The translations under genes and the position numbers were made by a program. Positions 25,487 to 33,985 of a stretch of DNA of 60,600 nt are shown in pieces. The stretch is from Chloroflexota bacterium (GTDB taxonomy: Bacteria; Chloroflexota; Anaerolineae; Anaerolineales; UBA11858): contig VGOC01000009.1 of assembly GCA_016865865.1 (NCBI GenBank), forward strand, positions 1 through 60,600, written 5' to 3'. A model generated the notes under the pieces. The model saw only the letters and a program-made list of their open reading frames with translations. It was not told the DNA's origin and made no database searches. The number at the start of each line of letters is the position of its first letter. Within the stretch, counting starts at the first letter, position 1.

Positions 25487-26596
25487 TTAGATCACGAAAC
25501 CCCCATTCTTATAAACCAACTCCCCATCCGCCATAATCACCGAATCCTGGCGCAGATCGCAGATCATATCCCAGTGGATGGCGCTCTTGTTCAGGCTGCC
25601 GGTTTCGGGGTATCCAGCTCCTAACGCTAGATGGAAAGTGCCGCCGATTTTCTCGTCGAAGAGGATTTGCCCGATGAAGCGGTCTATCTGGAAGTTGGTG
25701 CCGATGGCGAATTCACCGACGTAGCGCGCGCCCCTGTCGCTCTCCAGCATTTCCAGGAGGAAATCCTGGTTCTTCCTGGCCTTCGCCCCGACGACTTTTC
25801 CACGCTCGAAGGTCAGCTCGACATCTTCGACCACGCGACCACCCGTAATGGCAGGATACGTGAAGCGCACCCAACCGTTGACAGAATTTTCCACCGGGCC
25901 GGTAAAGATTTCTCCATCGGGCATATTGCGTCTCCCGAAAGAGTTCTTGAATTTTCGTCCCCGGATGGAAAGCGCCAGTTCGACGTTGGGACCATGCAAT
26001 TCCACTTTATCGCCGCCCTCGATGCGATTGATGATGTCTTGCTGTCTGGTCTCGAATACTTTCCAGGAAGCCACCGGGTCTTCGGTTTCTTCGTCAGCAA
26101 AACAGGCGCGGAAGACGAAATCTTTGTACGCCTCATAATCCATGCCGGCCTCTCTGGCATAGGCCTCGGTGGGGTAGAGGGTTGTCACCCACTTGAAGGT
26201 CTTTGCTGCGCCGCGCCGCATTTGGGCGCGCAGAATGGGCGCCAGGGCCTTTTGCCTGCGCGCCTGTCTGGATGGAGCGACTGCCGTCAGCGCCTGGGGA
26301 TTCGTCTCGGAGTGGATGCGGATGCGAGACTCGAATCTGTCGTAGGCCAGTTTGCGGAAGGTGGAGACAAAATCCAATTGTTCATCACTGGCATGTGAAT
26401 AGAAAAGCTCTTCCTGGTCGGGAAGCGCTAGCTGCATGTGAGGATGTCCGCCATGGTCGAGAATTTGGGCATACAATTCCCGCACGAGCGGTTCCGCAGC
26501 GGTTGTGGCCTCGATCAGAACGCGATCGCCGGGCTGGATATTCGCCGAGTGCCCAACGAGTATTTTGGCAAGTTTTTCGAAGCGTTTATCTGTCAA
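25487..26596 (-). CDS. M29-family (thermophilic) aminopeptidase
   Basis: M29 aminopeptidases are two-metal exopeptidases with broad specificity. The 369-residue protein has the family C-terminal catalytic region: NMPDGEIFTGP near 240, GEFAIGTN near 305, DEKIGGTFHLALGAGYPETG near 325 and the NKSAIHWDMI stretch, holding the metal-binding Glu, His and Asp. The start is set at the TTG at 26596 (TDKRFEKLAKILV). CAGGAG is 6 bases upstream and family members start at this point; a TTG 7 codons further up lies in front of the ribosome-binding site. Just upstream is a family C palindromic element (26627-26741). Confidence 0.9.
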   Translation of the reverse strand: MTDKRFEKLAKILVGHSANIQPGDRVLIEATTAAEPLVRELYAQILDHGGHPHMQLALPDQEELFYSHASDEQLDFVSTFRKLAYDRFESRIRIHSETNPQALTAVAPSRQARRQKALAPILRAQMRRGAAKTFKWVTTLYPTEAYAREAGMDYEAYKDFVFRACFADEETEDPVASWKVFETRQQDIINRIEGGDKVELHGPNVELALSIRGRKFKNSFGRRNMPDGEIFTGPVENSVNGWVRFTYPAITGGRVVEDVELTFERGKVVGAKARKNQDFLLEMLESDRGARYVGEFAIGTNFQIDRFIGQILFDEKIGGTFHLALGAGYPETGSLNKSAIHWDMICDLRQDSVIMADGELVYKNGGFVI

Positions 26597-26626
26597 GAGG
26601 TACTCCTGGAAATCCAAATTTTGGAA

Positions 26627-26741
26627 ATTATCAGTACTTCACGAAAAAGATCAAAAGCCCGTCCCCGGGCGACCCGAGGCCTGCACTGAGCTTAGCCGAA
26701 GGGACGGGTCTTTGATCCTATCTTCGTGATCTACCGATTAT
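26627..26741. mobile_element. Family C palindromic element, copy 1 (115 bp)
   Basis: The ends are ATTATCAGTACTTCACGA and, inverted, ATAATCGGTAGATCACGA. Inside, CCCGTCCC pairs with GGGACGGG around GACCCGAGGCCTGCACTGAG. A second copy of exactly the same length, with the internal part inverted, is at 36509-36623. No target duplication is visible. Its right end contains the last codons and the stop of the aldehyde oxidoreductase gene. Confidence 0.78.
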
Positions 26742-28598
26742 ATCACTCTCGAGATGTTCGCGACTTTTTCGGTACACCTGACCCCCTGTCCCTTCTACCC
26801 AATCCAGGCTCAATTCACTCATTTTCTCCGTTGTGGGCATCCCAGTTTTCGGATGCCAGCCGCGAGCCTGGTAATAGGCCGCCAGCATCTCCTCGAAGGG
26901 GATGACGTAGCCCGCCGAGCCGCCATCAGGATAAGGATCACGCAGGGGGGCAGGTAGAACATCATTTGCGGCAACCAACCCCAACCGTCGGTTGATCAGC
27001 CGCTTCAGATTCCAGGCGCGTTCTCCAATGCGCAGCAAATCCTCGAGAGCATAATCCTCCCCGGCGGCCGCGTTGACCAAATCCAGCACCGTTCCCGGCG
27101 GGACGTTGGCGAAGAAGCACATCACCAGGGCGTCGAAGATCGTGCGCCAATTTTGATGGATGACCACGTTGGCAGATTTTTCGGCTCCGGCTTGTCGCTC
27201 GAAATGAGCCATGCCCAGACGTTCCTCGGTGTGGCCGAAGAGATCGGGCAAGAAATAATCGGATTGGTTGTGGCAGGCGCCGCGCGGCGACGTGGCGTAC
27301 GAAAGGGCCATCCCAGAAGCGCCGCGCGGGTCATGATATGGCGCTTCCAGACCGTTGACTTGCACAGCCCGCGCCTCGGCCCCAAAGCGCCGCGCCAGGG
27401 CGCGCGACCCTTCGGCCAGCCAACCGCCGAACCCCTCCCGCCGTGCAGTCCGGTGCACCAACTCTTCGACCGCCGCGGTATCGCCCCAACACAGAGTCAG
27501 GCCGCCGGTGTCTGCTTCGCCGATCAGCCCATCTTCGAACAGCGCGAAGGCCAGGCCCAACGTGTTGCTCAGGCTGATGACATCCATGCCGTAGCTGTCG
27601 CACAGCCCGCCCATGCGAGCGATGAAGGGCAGGTCGGCGATCATCAAATTGGGGCCAAAACCGACAATGGTCTCGTATTCGGGGCCTTTACGTTGTTCTT
27701 CTTCCCCCGACAGGCGCACCACCCGCCCGCAGGCGATCACGCAGCCATGGCAGGCGCTCACCCCGGTGAGGATCGTATCGGCCATGGTCGAGCCGCTGAC
27801 GTTCCAGGCGCCGTCGAAAACCCCGGCGCTGAAATATTTCTTGGGCATCTCGCCCAGATAGTCGGCGTAGTCGGCCATGGCCGCCGTGCCCAATTCACGC
27901 GCCACAGCGGTGAAATTATCCTCCCGCAGGGCGCGGTTGGCCTCCGAGCGCAGTCTGGCAAACACTTCATCCGCCACGGGGATTTTTCCGTTCCCGCGCA
28001 CGGCTACGGCTTTGAGATTTTTCGACCCCATGACAGCCCCCATCCCGGTGCGCCCGGCGGCGCGGCCGTGATCGCAGAGGATCGAAGCGAAGAGAATCTG
28101 GGACTCCCCTGCCGGGCCGATGACCGCCACCCGCGGCGACCTCTGCCCCCCAAGCTCCTGGATGATCCTGGCTTGGGTTTGGGTGGTTTCGAGTCCCCAA
28201 AGGTGTGCCGCCACCCGAAGTTCGACCTCCCCTTCCTGCACCCAAAGATAGACTGGTTCCTCCGCGCGCCCTGTGACCCACAGACCATCGAAGCCAGCCT
28301 TGCGCAGCTCCGGCCCCCAAAATCCGCCGCAGTGCGATTCAGCCCACAGCCCTGTCGCCGGGGATTTGCCGCAGACCACGAAGCGTCCCACCGCCGGTCC
28401 GGCCGTGCCGGTCAGCGGGCCGGCGAGGAAGAGCAGAGGGGCTTCAGGCGAGAGCGGGTCGAGGTCGGGGGTCAAGTGGTCATATAGCAGACGGGCGGCC
28501 AGTGACGAGCCGCCCAGGTACTCGTGTATCCAATCGAGGGGTGGATCAAATGCGCCAATCGCGCGGGTGGTCAGGTTTACGGTGAGTACGGGTTGCAT
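26718..28598 (-). CDS. Aldehyde:ferredoxin oxidoreductase (tungstopterin family)
   Basis: AOR-family enzymes oxidise aldehydes to acids with ferredoxin as acceptor, or reduce acids, using a tungsten bis-pterin and one [4Fe-4S] cluster. The 626-residue protein is of normal length. Features are the N-terminal domain (LGGSSLAARLLYDHL, GPLTGTAGPAVGRF), pterin contacts GRTGMGAVMGSKNLKAVAVRG near 185, cluster cysteines SACHGCVIACGR near 287, DPRGASGMALSYATSPRGACHN near 430 and the fourth cluster Cys in VMCFFANVPPG near 500. It suits an anaerobe with ferredoxin-based metabolism. The final residues (IIGRSRR) and the stop codon are encoded by the end of a family C repeat element, so the native C-terminus has been replaced. 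No pterin genes are adjacent. Confidence 0.93.
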   Translation of the reverse strand: MQPVLTVNLTTRAIGAFDPPLDWIHEYLGGSSLAARLLYDHLTPDLDPLSPEAPLLFLAGPLTGTAGPAVGRFVVCGKSPATGLWAESHCGGFWGPELRKAGFDGLWVTGRAEEPVYLWVQEGEVELRVAAHLWGLETTQTQARIIQELGGQRSPRVAVIGPAGESQILFASILCDHGRAAGRTGMGAVMGSKNLKAVAVRGNGKIPVADEVFARLRSEANRALREDNFTAVARELGTAAMADYADYLGEMPKKYFSAGVFDGAWNVSGSTMADTILTGVSACHGCVIACGRVVRLSGEEEQRKGPEYETIVGFGPNLMIADLPFIARMGGLCDSYGMDVISLSNTLGLAFALFEDGLIGEADTGGLTLCWGDTAAVEELVHRTARREGFGGWLAEGSRALARRFGAEARAVQVNGLEAPYHDPRGASGMALSYATSPRGACHNQSDYFLPDLFGHTEERLGMAHFERQAGAEKSANVVIHQNWRTIFDALVMCFFANVPPGTVLDLVNAAAGEDYALEDLLRIGERAWNLKRLINRRLGLVAANDVLPAPLRDPYPDGGSAGYVIPFEEMLAAYYQARGWHPKTGMPTTEKMSELSLDWVEGTGGQVYRKSREHLESDIIGRSRR

Positions 28599-28696
28599 GA
28601 TGGCCTCCAGAACAGTGCTTCAGGAAGTTTACCAGACTTTCGATGATGTGGATGAGTATAGGTGAATCTTTTCGGGGGAAATAAGCTAAACTATAA

Positions 28697-28808
28697 GTAA
28701 CTACTCAGCCAAACGGAGAAATTCCCGAAAAAAGGGTGTGCGCAGGGGGCGTAGCCCCCTGCGCACACCCTTTTTTCGGGCTAATCCGTTCGATGGCTGA
28801 GCAGTTAC
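28697..28808. mobile_element. Family A palindromic element with exact 8-bp target duplication
   Basis: This 112-bp imperfect palindrome has no gene. Ends are GTAACTACTCAGCC and, inverted, GTAACTGCTCAGCC; the core is AAAAAAGGGTGTGCGCAGGG paired with its complement. AACTATAA stands immediately on both sides (28689-28696 and 28809-28816), a perfect target-site duplication. Removing the element and one copy restores an AGCTAAAC...GTTTAGCT dyad around TATAAT, so it jumped into a promoter-like site before the sulfatase gene. Confidence 0.9.
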
Positions 28809-28852
28809 AACTATAATACGTTTAGCTCATCAAAAAACCTGGAGGATAGGAT

Positions 28853-30418
28853 ATGCCCAACGAAAACTCTCTCAACCGGCTCGGATTGCTCTATATCGTC
28901 GCTGGGGCGCTGGCTTTGATCCTGATAAGTTGTTCCATCTCATTGCCGACATCCTTACTCCGCTCCGCGGATGAAAAGGGTATCTCGCTAACCGCCGCCG
29001 CGGATGTGATCGTGGTTCCCGACATCGAACGCCCCAATATCCTGTTCATCCTGACAGATGATTTGGATGCTGCCTTGAGAACCACGGACTATATGCCCCG
29101 GTACAATGATCTCCTGGTGGAGCAGGGAGTATCCCTCCAACGGTTTTTTACACCTACATCGCTGTGCTGTCCATCCAGGGTCACGTTTTTACGCGGGCAA
29201 TATACCCACAACCATCAGGTTTTTATGAACACGCCTCCCGCGGGCAGTTTTCAGAAGTTCAACCGCTCTGGAGAAGAAGCTTCGACAATAGCCACCTGGC
29301 TCGACGCGGCTGGTTATCGCACTGGCCTCATCGGGAAATACCTCAATGCCTACCCCTTCCCCAAGAATAAAACTTATACGCCCCCTGGCTGGACAGAGTG
29401 GTATAGTCCAGCGAAAGGAAAACCCTATCACGGTTTTGGCTACACCTTGAACGAGAATGGAACGCTCATTGAATATCAAGAAGATCCAGAAGATTATATG
29501 ACCGATGTGCTTGCCCAAAAGGCGGATCGGTTCATTCGAGCCTCGCTAGAGGACACCAGGCCTTTCTTCTTATTCGTTTCGACTTTCGCCCCTCACGAAC
29601 CCTATACTCCTGCTCCCCGTCATGCGGGTGATTTCCCAGATATTCAGGCTCCAAGAACCGCCTCGTTCAACGAAGATGATGTGAGCGATAAGCCAAGCGG
29701 CATCCGTTATGACCCACAGCTAACTGAAGAAGAAATCCGGGATATTGATGATGTCTATCGTCTGCGCGTCCAGAGTATGCAGGCCGTGGACGAAATGATC
29801 GAAATGCTGATCGCAACGCTCGAAGAACTTGGCCTCCTGGAAAACACGTACATCATATTTACGTCGGACAATGGTTTCCATCTCGGCCAGCATCGCATGA
29901 AACCAGGCAAAGCTCACCCATACGAAGAAGATATATTGGTGCCCTTCGTCATCCGTGGGCCGGGGATTCCTGCTGGGGTATCTGTGGATGATTACCTGAC
30001 TGGAAACATAGACTTTGCTCCCACGATTGCCGAACTTGCGGGAGTGATCCCACCAGATTATGTGGATGGTCGCTCCCTGGCGCCCCTCTTTGGAGAGAAT
30101 AAACCGCCGCTTGATGAATGGAGGCAGGCCATGCCCCTCGAATTTTTTGGGCATGAGTTAGATGAAAGCGGTGTTATCGAACCAGAATATCTGGGTGTGC
30201 GAACCGCCGAATTCCTTTTCGTAGAGTATAGCGAAGGGTTTATCGAGTTCTATGATCTGGAAAATGACCCTGCTCAATTGGAAAATATCGCTGACCAAAC
30301 AGACCCCGAACTATTAGAGGCATTGTCGGAGTGGTTATCTGATTTTTATGCTTGCGCAGGCGAGAATTGCAGAATGCTCGAGGATGAGTTTATCAGCCGA
30401 ACTTGGCCTGAGGAATAA
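28853..30418 (+). CDS. Exported sulfatase (arylsulfatase family), probable lipoprotein
   Basis: This 521-residue protein has a hydrophobic N-terminal signal with a lipobox ending LISC near residue 27, then a sulfatase domain. The metal site starts at NILFILTDDLD. The formylglycine motif C-x-P-S-R is present as CCPSR in SLCCPSRVTFLRGQ near 103, and FTSDNGFHLGQHRMKPGK near 345 holds further metal and substrate residues. YLNAYPFP and the general layout resemble N-acetylglucosamine-6-sulfatase-like members. The enzyme would hydrolyse sulfate esters outside the membrane, and maturation needs an anaerobic or aerobic formylglycine maker that is not in this window. The ATG follows GGAGGATAGGAT. A glycosyltransferase gene follows after 19 bp. 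Confidence 0.9.
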   Translation: MPNENSLNRLGLLYIVAGALALILISCSISLPTSLLRSADEKGISLTAAADVIVVPDIERPNILFILTDDLDAALRTTDYMPRYNDLLVEQGVSLQRFFTPTSLCCPSRVTFLRGQYTHNHQVFMNTPPAGSFQKFNRSGEEASTIATWLDAAGYRTGLIGKYLNAYPFPKNKTYTPPGWTEWYSPAKGKPYHGFGYTLNENGTLIEYQEDPEDYMTDVLAQKADRFIRASLEDTRPFFLFVSTFAPHEPYTPAPRHAGDFPDIQAPRTASFNEDDVSDKPSGIRYDPQLTEEEIRDIDDVYRLRVQSMQAVDEMIEMLIATLEELGLLENTYIIFTSDNGFHLGQHRMKPGKAHPYEEDILVPFVIRGPGIPAGVSVDDYLTGNIDFAPTIAELAGVIPPDYVDGRSLAPLFGENKPPLDEWRQAMPLEFFGHELDESGVIEPEYLGVRTAEFLFVEYSEGFIEFYDLENDPAQLENIADQTDPELLEALSEWLSDFYACAGENCRMLEDEFISRTWPEE

Positions 30419-30437
30419 CTTGGGCTATACTTGCGTT

Positions 30438-31334
30438 ATGCTCAATCCACTTCCCGAGGTTTCGGTTATTCTCCCTGCATTCAATGAGGGACGAAATATA
30501 TCCACAGTGCTTCACAAGATTCAGGAAGCCCTGAAAGGAAGCGTTTATGAAATCCTGGTGATCAATGACGGCTCGGATGATGAAACCGCGGCGCGAGCCA
30601 AAGAATCCGGCGCCAGGGTGATTTGCCATCCTTATAACCTCGGGAACGGGGCTGCCATAAAAACGGGTATCCGCCACGCCCAAGGGAAGATTCTCGTCAT
30701 GCTCGATGCGGATGGACAACATCCCCCAGAAGATATTCCCCGTCTACTCGAACTGATCGGCTCATACGATATGGTCGTGGGGGCGCGCACGGCCGATTCG
30801 GATACCGATATTCATCGGGATTTTGCCAACACGATCTATAACTGGCTGGCCTCTTATGTGAGCGGGCAAAAAATCAAGGATTTGACATCGGGGTTCCGAG
30901 CGATCAAAGCCGATGTGGCGCGCGGGTTCGTGTACCTTCTACCCAATCGTTTCTCATACCCCACGACCATCACTTTAGCCACTTTGCGATCAGGGCGCAG
31001 CCTGGCCTATGTTCCCATCAAGGGGAAGCGGAGAACTGGCAAAAGCAATATCAGGCTGTTGAAAGATGGGCTGCGTTTCCTGATCATCATCCTGCGAATC
31101 GCAACATTCTATTCGCCCTTGAAGATATTCATCCCTGTGAGCGGATTGATGTTCCTGACGGGTTTTCTGTATGGGCTGTTCAAAGTCCTGATCCTGGGCG
31201 CGCCCTATGGCCCAACCTCGGCGATGTTGATGACGGTGTCGGTGGTCGTTTTTATGGTGGGGCTGGTATCGGAGCAAATCGCGCAGTTACGCTTCGAACG
31301 CAGTGAATATTTCCCCGATGATAAGAATTCGTAA
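30438..31334 (+). CDS. GT2 glycosyltransferase, polyprenyl-phosphate sugar synthase type
   Basis: The 298-residue protein has a GT-A fold: VSVILPAFNEGRNI at the N-terminus, VINDGSDDETAARA near 43, the catalytic MLDADGQHPPEDIP near 97, GARTADSD, and LTSGFRAIKADVARG near 155. Two C-terminal helices (LKIFIPVSGLMFLTGFLYGLF and MLMTVSVVVFMVGLVSEQI) place it in the DPM1/GtrB group, which loads a sugar onto polyprenyl phosphate at the membrane. The start is set at the ATG in MLNPLPEVSV; the frame upstream overlaps the sulfatase gene. A methyltransferase and a polytopic membrane protein follow, a layout typical of surface-glycan modification. Confidence 0.9.
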   Translation: MLNPLPEVSVILPAFNEGRNISTVLHKIQEALKGSVYEILVINDGSDDETAARAKESGARVICHPYNLGNGAAIKTGIRHAQGKILVMLDADGQHPPEDIPRLLELIGSYDMVVGARTADSDTDIHRDFANTIYNWLASYVSGQKIKDLTSGFRAIKADVARGFVYLLPNRFSYPTTITLATLRSGRSLAYVPIKGKRRTGKSNIRLLKDGLRFLIIILRIATFYSPLKIFIPVSGLMFLTGFLYGLFKVLILGAPYGPTSAMLMTVSVVVFMVGLVSEQIAQLRFERSEYFPDDKNS

Positions 31335-31358
31335 GCCTGTTCATGCGGAGTCCTATCC

Positions 31359-32024
31359 ATGGAAATAATACCGAAAAGCCTCCTCCTCGAGATGGCGTCA
31401 TACCTATCAGAGGAGGAAGCTGCAGAAATGGCCATCCCCTCTTATCTGCACAAAAACCCGCTGATGCGTTGGATGGCAAACCGCCGTATCAGGACGTTGA
31501 TCGAGTGGTTGAATATCTACAAGAACCCATTTGGGGCTGCGCTCGACTATGGCTGCGGCGTCGGAATCTTATTCCAGGCGGCAAGCGCGGCCTTCCAGAC
31601 GGTCTATGGAGTTGATCTGGTGCTGAAGCCCGCCGAGATGTTGATCGCTGCCTATGACCTGAAAAATGTGGAGTTGCTTCCTCCGGATTCGATGAAAACG
31701 AAGATAGAAGATGCGTCAATCGAAGTGATCATCTGCGGAGAAGTATTGGAGCATATCCAGGATATCAGCTCGATATTGAATGAATTTCGCCGAGTCTCGA
31801 AACCCGACGCCCACCTGTTGGTGACGCTGCCGACGGAAAACCTCCTCTACAGATTTGGCCGCAAGCTGTCGGGTTTCGAAGGCGATTATCATTTACTCGA
31901 TGCGAGAAAAATCCATGAGAGAATCACTCGCGCGAACTTCAAGTTTGTCCAGAGAAAATATATTCCCCTCTATGGACCCTGTGCTATCTATTGGGCTTTA
32001 GATTATATCCACACCAAATCATAA
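31359..32024 (+). CDS. Class I SAM-dependent methyltransferase
   Basis: This 221-residue protein has SAM-binding motif I (LDYGCGVGILFQAAS near 62), the acidic end of strand beta-2 (VYGVDLVLKP), and CGEVLEHIQDISSILNEFRRVSKPDAHLLVTLP, the usual motif of Methyltransf_11/ubiE-like enzymes. The substrate is unknown; position after a GT2 gene suggests a sugar or lipid-linked intermediate. The gene starts 24 bp after the GT2 gene, with no strong ribosome-binding site seen (GCGGAG is about 11 bases upstream). A palindromic element separates it from the next gene. Confidence 0.87.
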   Translation: MEIIPKSLLLEMASYLSEEEAAEMAIPSYLHKNPLMRWMANRRIRTLIEWLNIYKNPFGAALDYGCGVGILFQAASAAFQTVYGVDLVLKPAEMLIAAYDLKNVELLPPDSMKTKIEDASIEVIICGEVLEHIQDISSILNEFRRVSKPDAHLLVTLPTENLLYRFGRKLSGFEGDYHLLDARKIHERITRANFKFVQRKYIPLYGPCAIYWALDYIHTKS

Positions 32025-32058
32025 TTACTTGGTCAAAGCCATCGTAGCGAGGAAACCC

Positions 32059-32107
32059 GAAAAAAGGGTGTGCGTGGGGGCGTACGCCCCCACGCACACC
32101 CTTTTTT
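32059..32107. repeat. Family A-type core palindrome without the outer arms
   Basis: GAAAAAAGGGTGTGCGTGGG pairs with its complement ending CCCTTTTTTC, with a CGTACG centre. It matches the core of the elements at 28697, 52250 and 56378, but the GTAACTGCTCAG ends are missing. It could also serve as a terminator hairpin after the methyltransferase gene. Confidence 0.7.
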
Positions 32108-32153
32108 CAGCAACCCACGACTTAGGTTGAGGAGCTACCAGAAAGAAAAGATC

Positions 32154-33983
32154 ATGTTGTTCTTCCTTGGTTTATTGTCTGTTCTACAAATCACTCTTCT
32201 CCCTGGCATATTGATCTTGAAAGCTTTCGACATCAGGCGAGGTTTTATTCAAGATCTGATTTTTTCCTTTGCGCTAAGCCTGATCGCCAATCACTTGATC
32301 GTCTTTGCCATTGCTGCCATCGGCATCCACATATCCTACACATTCTATGGCATCTTCCTCATCGAACTAGTCCTACTCATCAGGTGGTATGCTGCTCCCC
32401 TGGCCCAATCGGTGGGGCGGATCACATCGGGGAAAAAATCCCAAATAGCTGATTATCTCTGCTCACTGAATATCTTCCAAATAAAAGATGACCAGCGCGA
32501 TTTTGCTCGAACGGTTGTAGAGATTCTCGGCATTGTGTTCGCCATCCTGGCTGCATCGAGCATCTGGTGGGCATTCAAAGTGTGGTACACGAATTTCGGA
32601 ACAGTGTTCACCCAATGGGATGCCGTCGTTTCATGGAACCATTGGGCGACTGAGTGGTTTGCCGGGTCTATCCCAACGAAAACCAGCCGTTACGCCCAGC
32701 TTATTCCCACCAATTATGCGGTTTCCTATGCTTTCCTTCGAGGCATGCAGATACAATTCTTTGCCAAGAGCATCATGCCGCTCTTCAATCTGTTCATCTT
32801 GTTGTCCTTATTCGACTTAGGGATGGAATACAAAAATATGGGCTATTTCATCGGTGTACTTGCGACGCGGATGATCATCAAAAAATTCCTGGGCGAGTAT
32901 ATCAGCTCCGGCTATGTTGATGTCGCCCTAGCCTTCTTCGCATTCGTACCGATCTACACGCTCCTCAAAGCGAAGAATAGCGTCAATCCGAAGAATCAGC
33001 TAGACTATGTTCAACTAGGAGCAATCTTCGCTGCTGGAGCTGCGCTGACGAAACCCAATGGTTTGGTCGTCTTCGTGGCTTTCCCCGTCCTGGCTTATTT
33101 CCTGATCGTCAAGAAACTAGATCAACTCGGTCGAAAAGAAAAATATCTCATCATCGCCAAACGATTTTTGATTAGTTTATTGATTATCATGCCCTGGTAC
33201 CTTTGGAACGAATATTGGATCCTGGTTGGAGGTAATGACTCGAATGTTTCCTATCTGATGGGAGAACGGCATCAAGGGAGGACTCTGGTCGAGCGGTTCA
33301 TGAGGGCGACCGGGCTGTTAGAAGAATATGTTGTTCTGTACCTGTTCGTTATCCTCATGCTGCCGTTTTTGGATAGCGCCGTCATCTGGATCGTCCTCAC
33401 GATTCTGATTCCGTATTCGCTGATCTGGGCTTTTGCCTTCAGCACGTTCACCAGGAATCTGGCGATCGCCTTTCCTCTTCTGGGGTTGGCGAGCGGGATG
33501 AGCGCACATAAACTACTCGAGTTTGGCGAGAGATTCATCGCTTGGGTAAAGGTCGAACATCTGAAACTATATATCTTTGCGATCATGATCCTCCTCGCCA
33601 TGATCGTCGCCGGCATATTCATCACGGATACAAGCCTCATTACTCATCAAGTCGAACAACAAAAGGACATATTGCTCAGCAGCGTCAACCGTCGCATCTA
33701 CGCCTATTTCGATGAGATTGGGCGCTACGAGTCGATTATGACCAATTACCCTATCCAGTATCTGCCTGGCCTCGAGAATATGAGAATTGATATAGACAAT
33801 TTCGCCAACCACGATCTCTACCATCAGGTGATCGAAAACCACCCCGAAGCGCGGCTGATGCTCGTATTCGTAGATCGCGCCGACGAACAGGTATTGAAGG
33901 ATATTGCTGAGGAGTTAGAAGCCGGCAACTACCAAATGATCTTCGAGGATGGCGAGTACATGTTCATCGAAATCAAGAGATAA
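32154..33983 (+). CDS. Polytopic membrane protein, GT39/ArnT-like layout
   Basis: About 609 residues from the ATG at 32154 (MLFFLGLLSVLQITLLPG); the frame upstream runs into the palindromic element. There are about a dozen hydrophobic helices across residues 1-505 and a soluble C-terminal part of about 120 residues with LSSVNRRIYAYFDEIGRYE. The loop FTQWDAVVSWNHWATEWFAG near residue 155 contains an Asp/Glu-rich segment of the type used by lipid-linked sugar transferases. KPNGLVVFVAFPVLAYF and the C-terminal extracytoplasmic tail are compatible with a GT-C glycosyltransferase. I recognise no exact family. Context (GT2, methyltransferase, sulfatase) supports a role in cell-surface glycan assembly. 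The next gene starts 2 bp after its stop. Confidence 0.65.
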   Translation: MLFFLGLLSVLQITLLPGILILKAFDIRRGFIQDLIFSFALSLIANHLIVFAIAAIGIHISYTFYGIFLIELVLLIRWYAAPLAQSVGRITSGKKSQIADYLCSLNIFQIKDDQRDFARTVVEILGIVFAILAASSIWWAFKVWYTNFGTVFTQWDAVVSWNHWATEWFAGSIPTKTSRYAQLIPTNYAVSYAFLRGMQIQFFAKSIMPLFNLFILLSLFDLGMEYKNMGYFIGVLATRMIIKKFLGEYISSGYVDVALAFFAFVPIYTLLKAKNSVNPKNQLDYVQLGAIFAAGAALTKPNGLVVFVAFPVLAYFLIVKKLDQLGRKEKYLIIAKRFLISLLIIMPWYLWNEYWILVGGNDSNVSYLMGERHQGRTLVERFMRATGLLEEYVVLYLFVILMLPFLDSAVIWIVLTILIPYSLIWAFAFSTFTRNLAIAFPLLGLASGMSAHKLLEFGERFIAWVKVEHLKLYIFAIMILLAMIVAGIFITDTSLITHQVEQQKDILLSSVNRRIYAYFDEIGRYESIMTNYPIQYLPGLENMRIDIDNFANHDLYHQVIENHPEARLMLVFVDRADEQVLKDIAEELEAGNYQMIFEDGEYMFIEIKR

Positions 33984-33985
33984 AA

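Noticed and set aside
32059-32107. Plain terminator only
   Set aside because: It may terminate transcription, but the sequence matches the family A element core, so it is listed as a repeat first.
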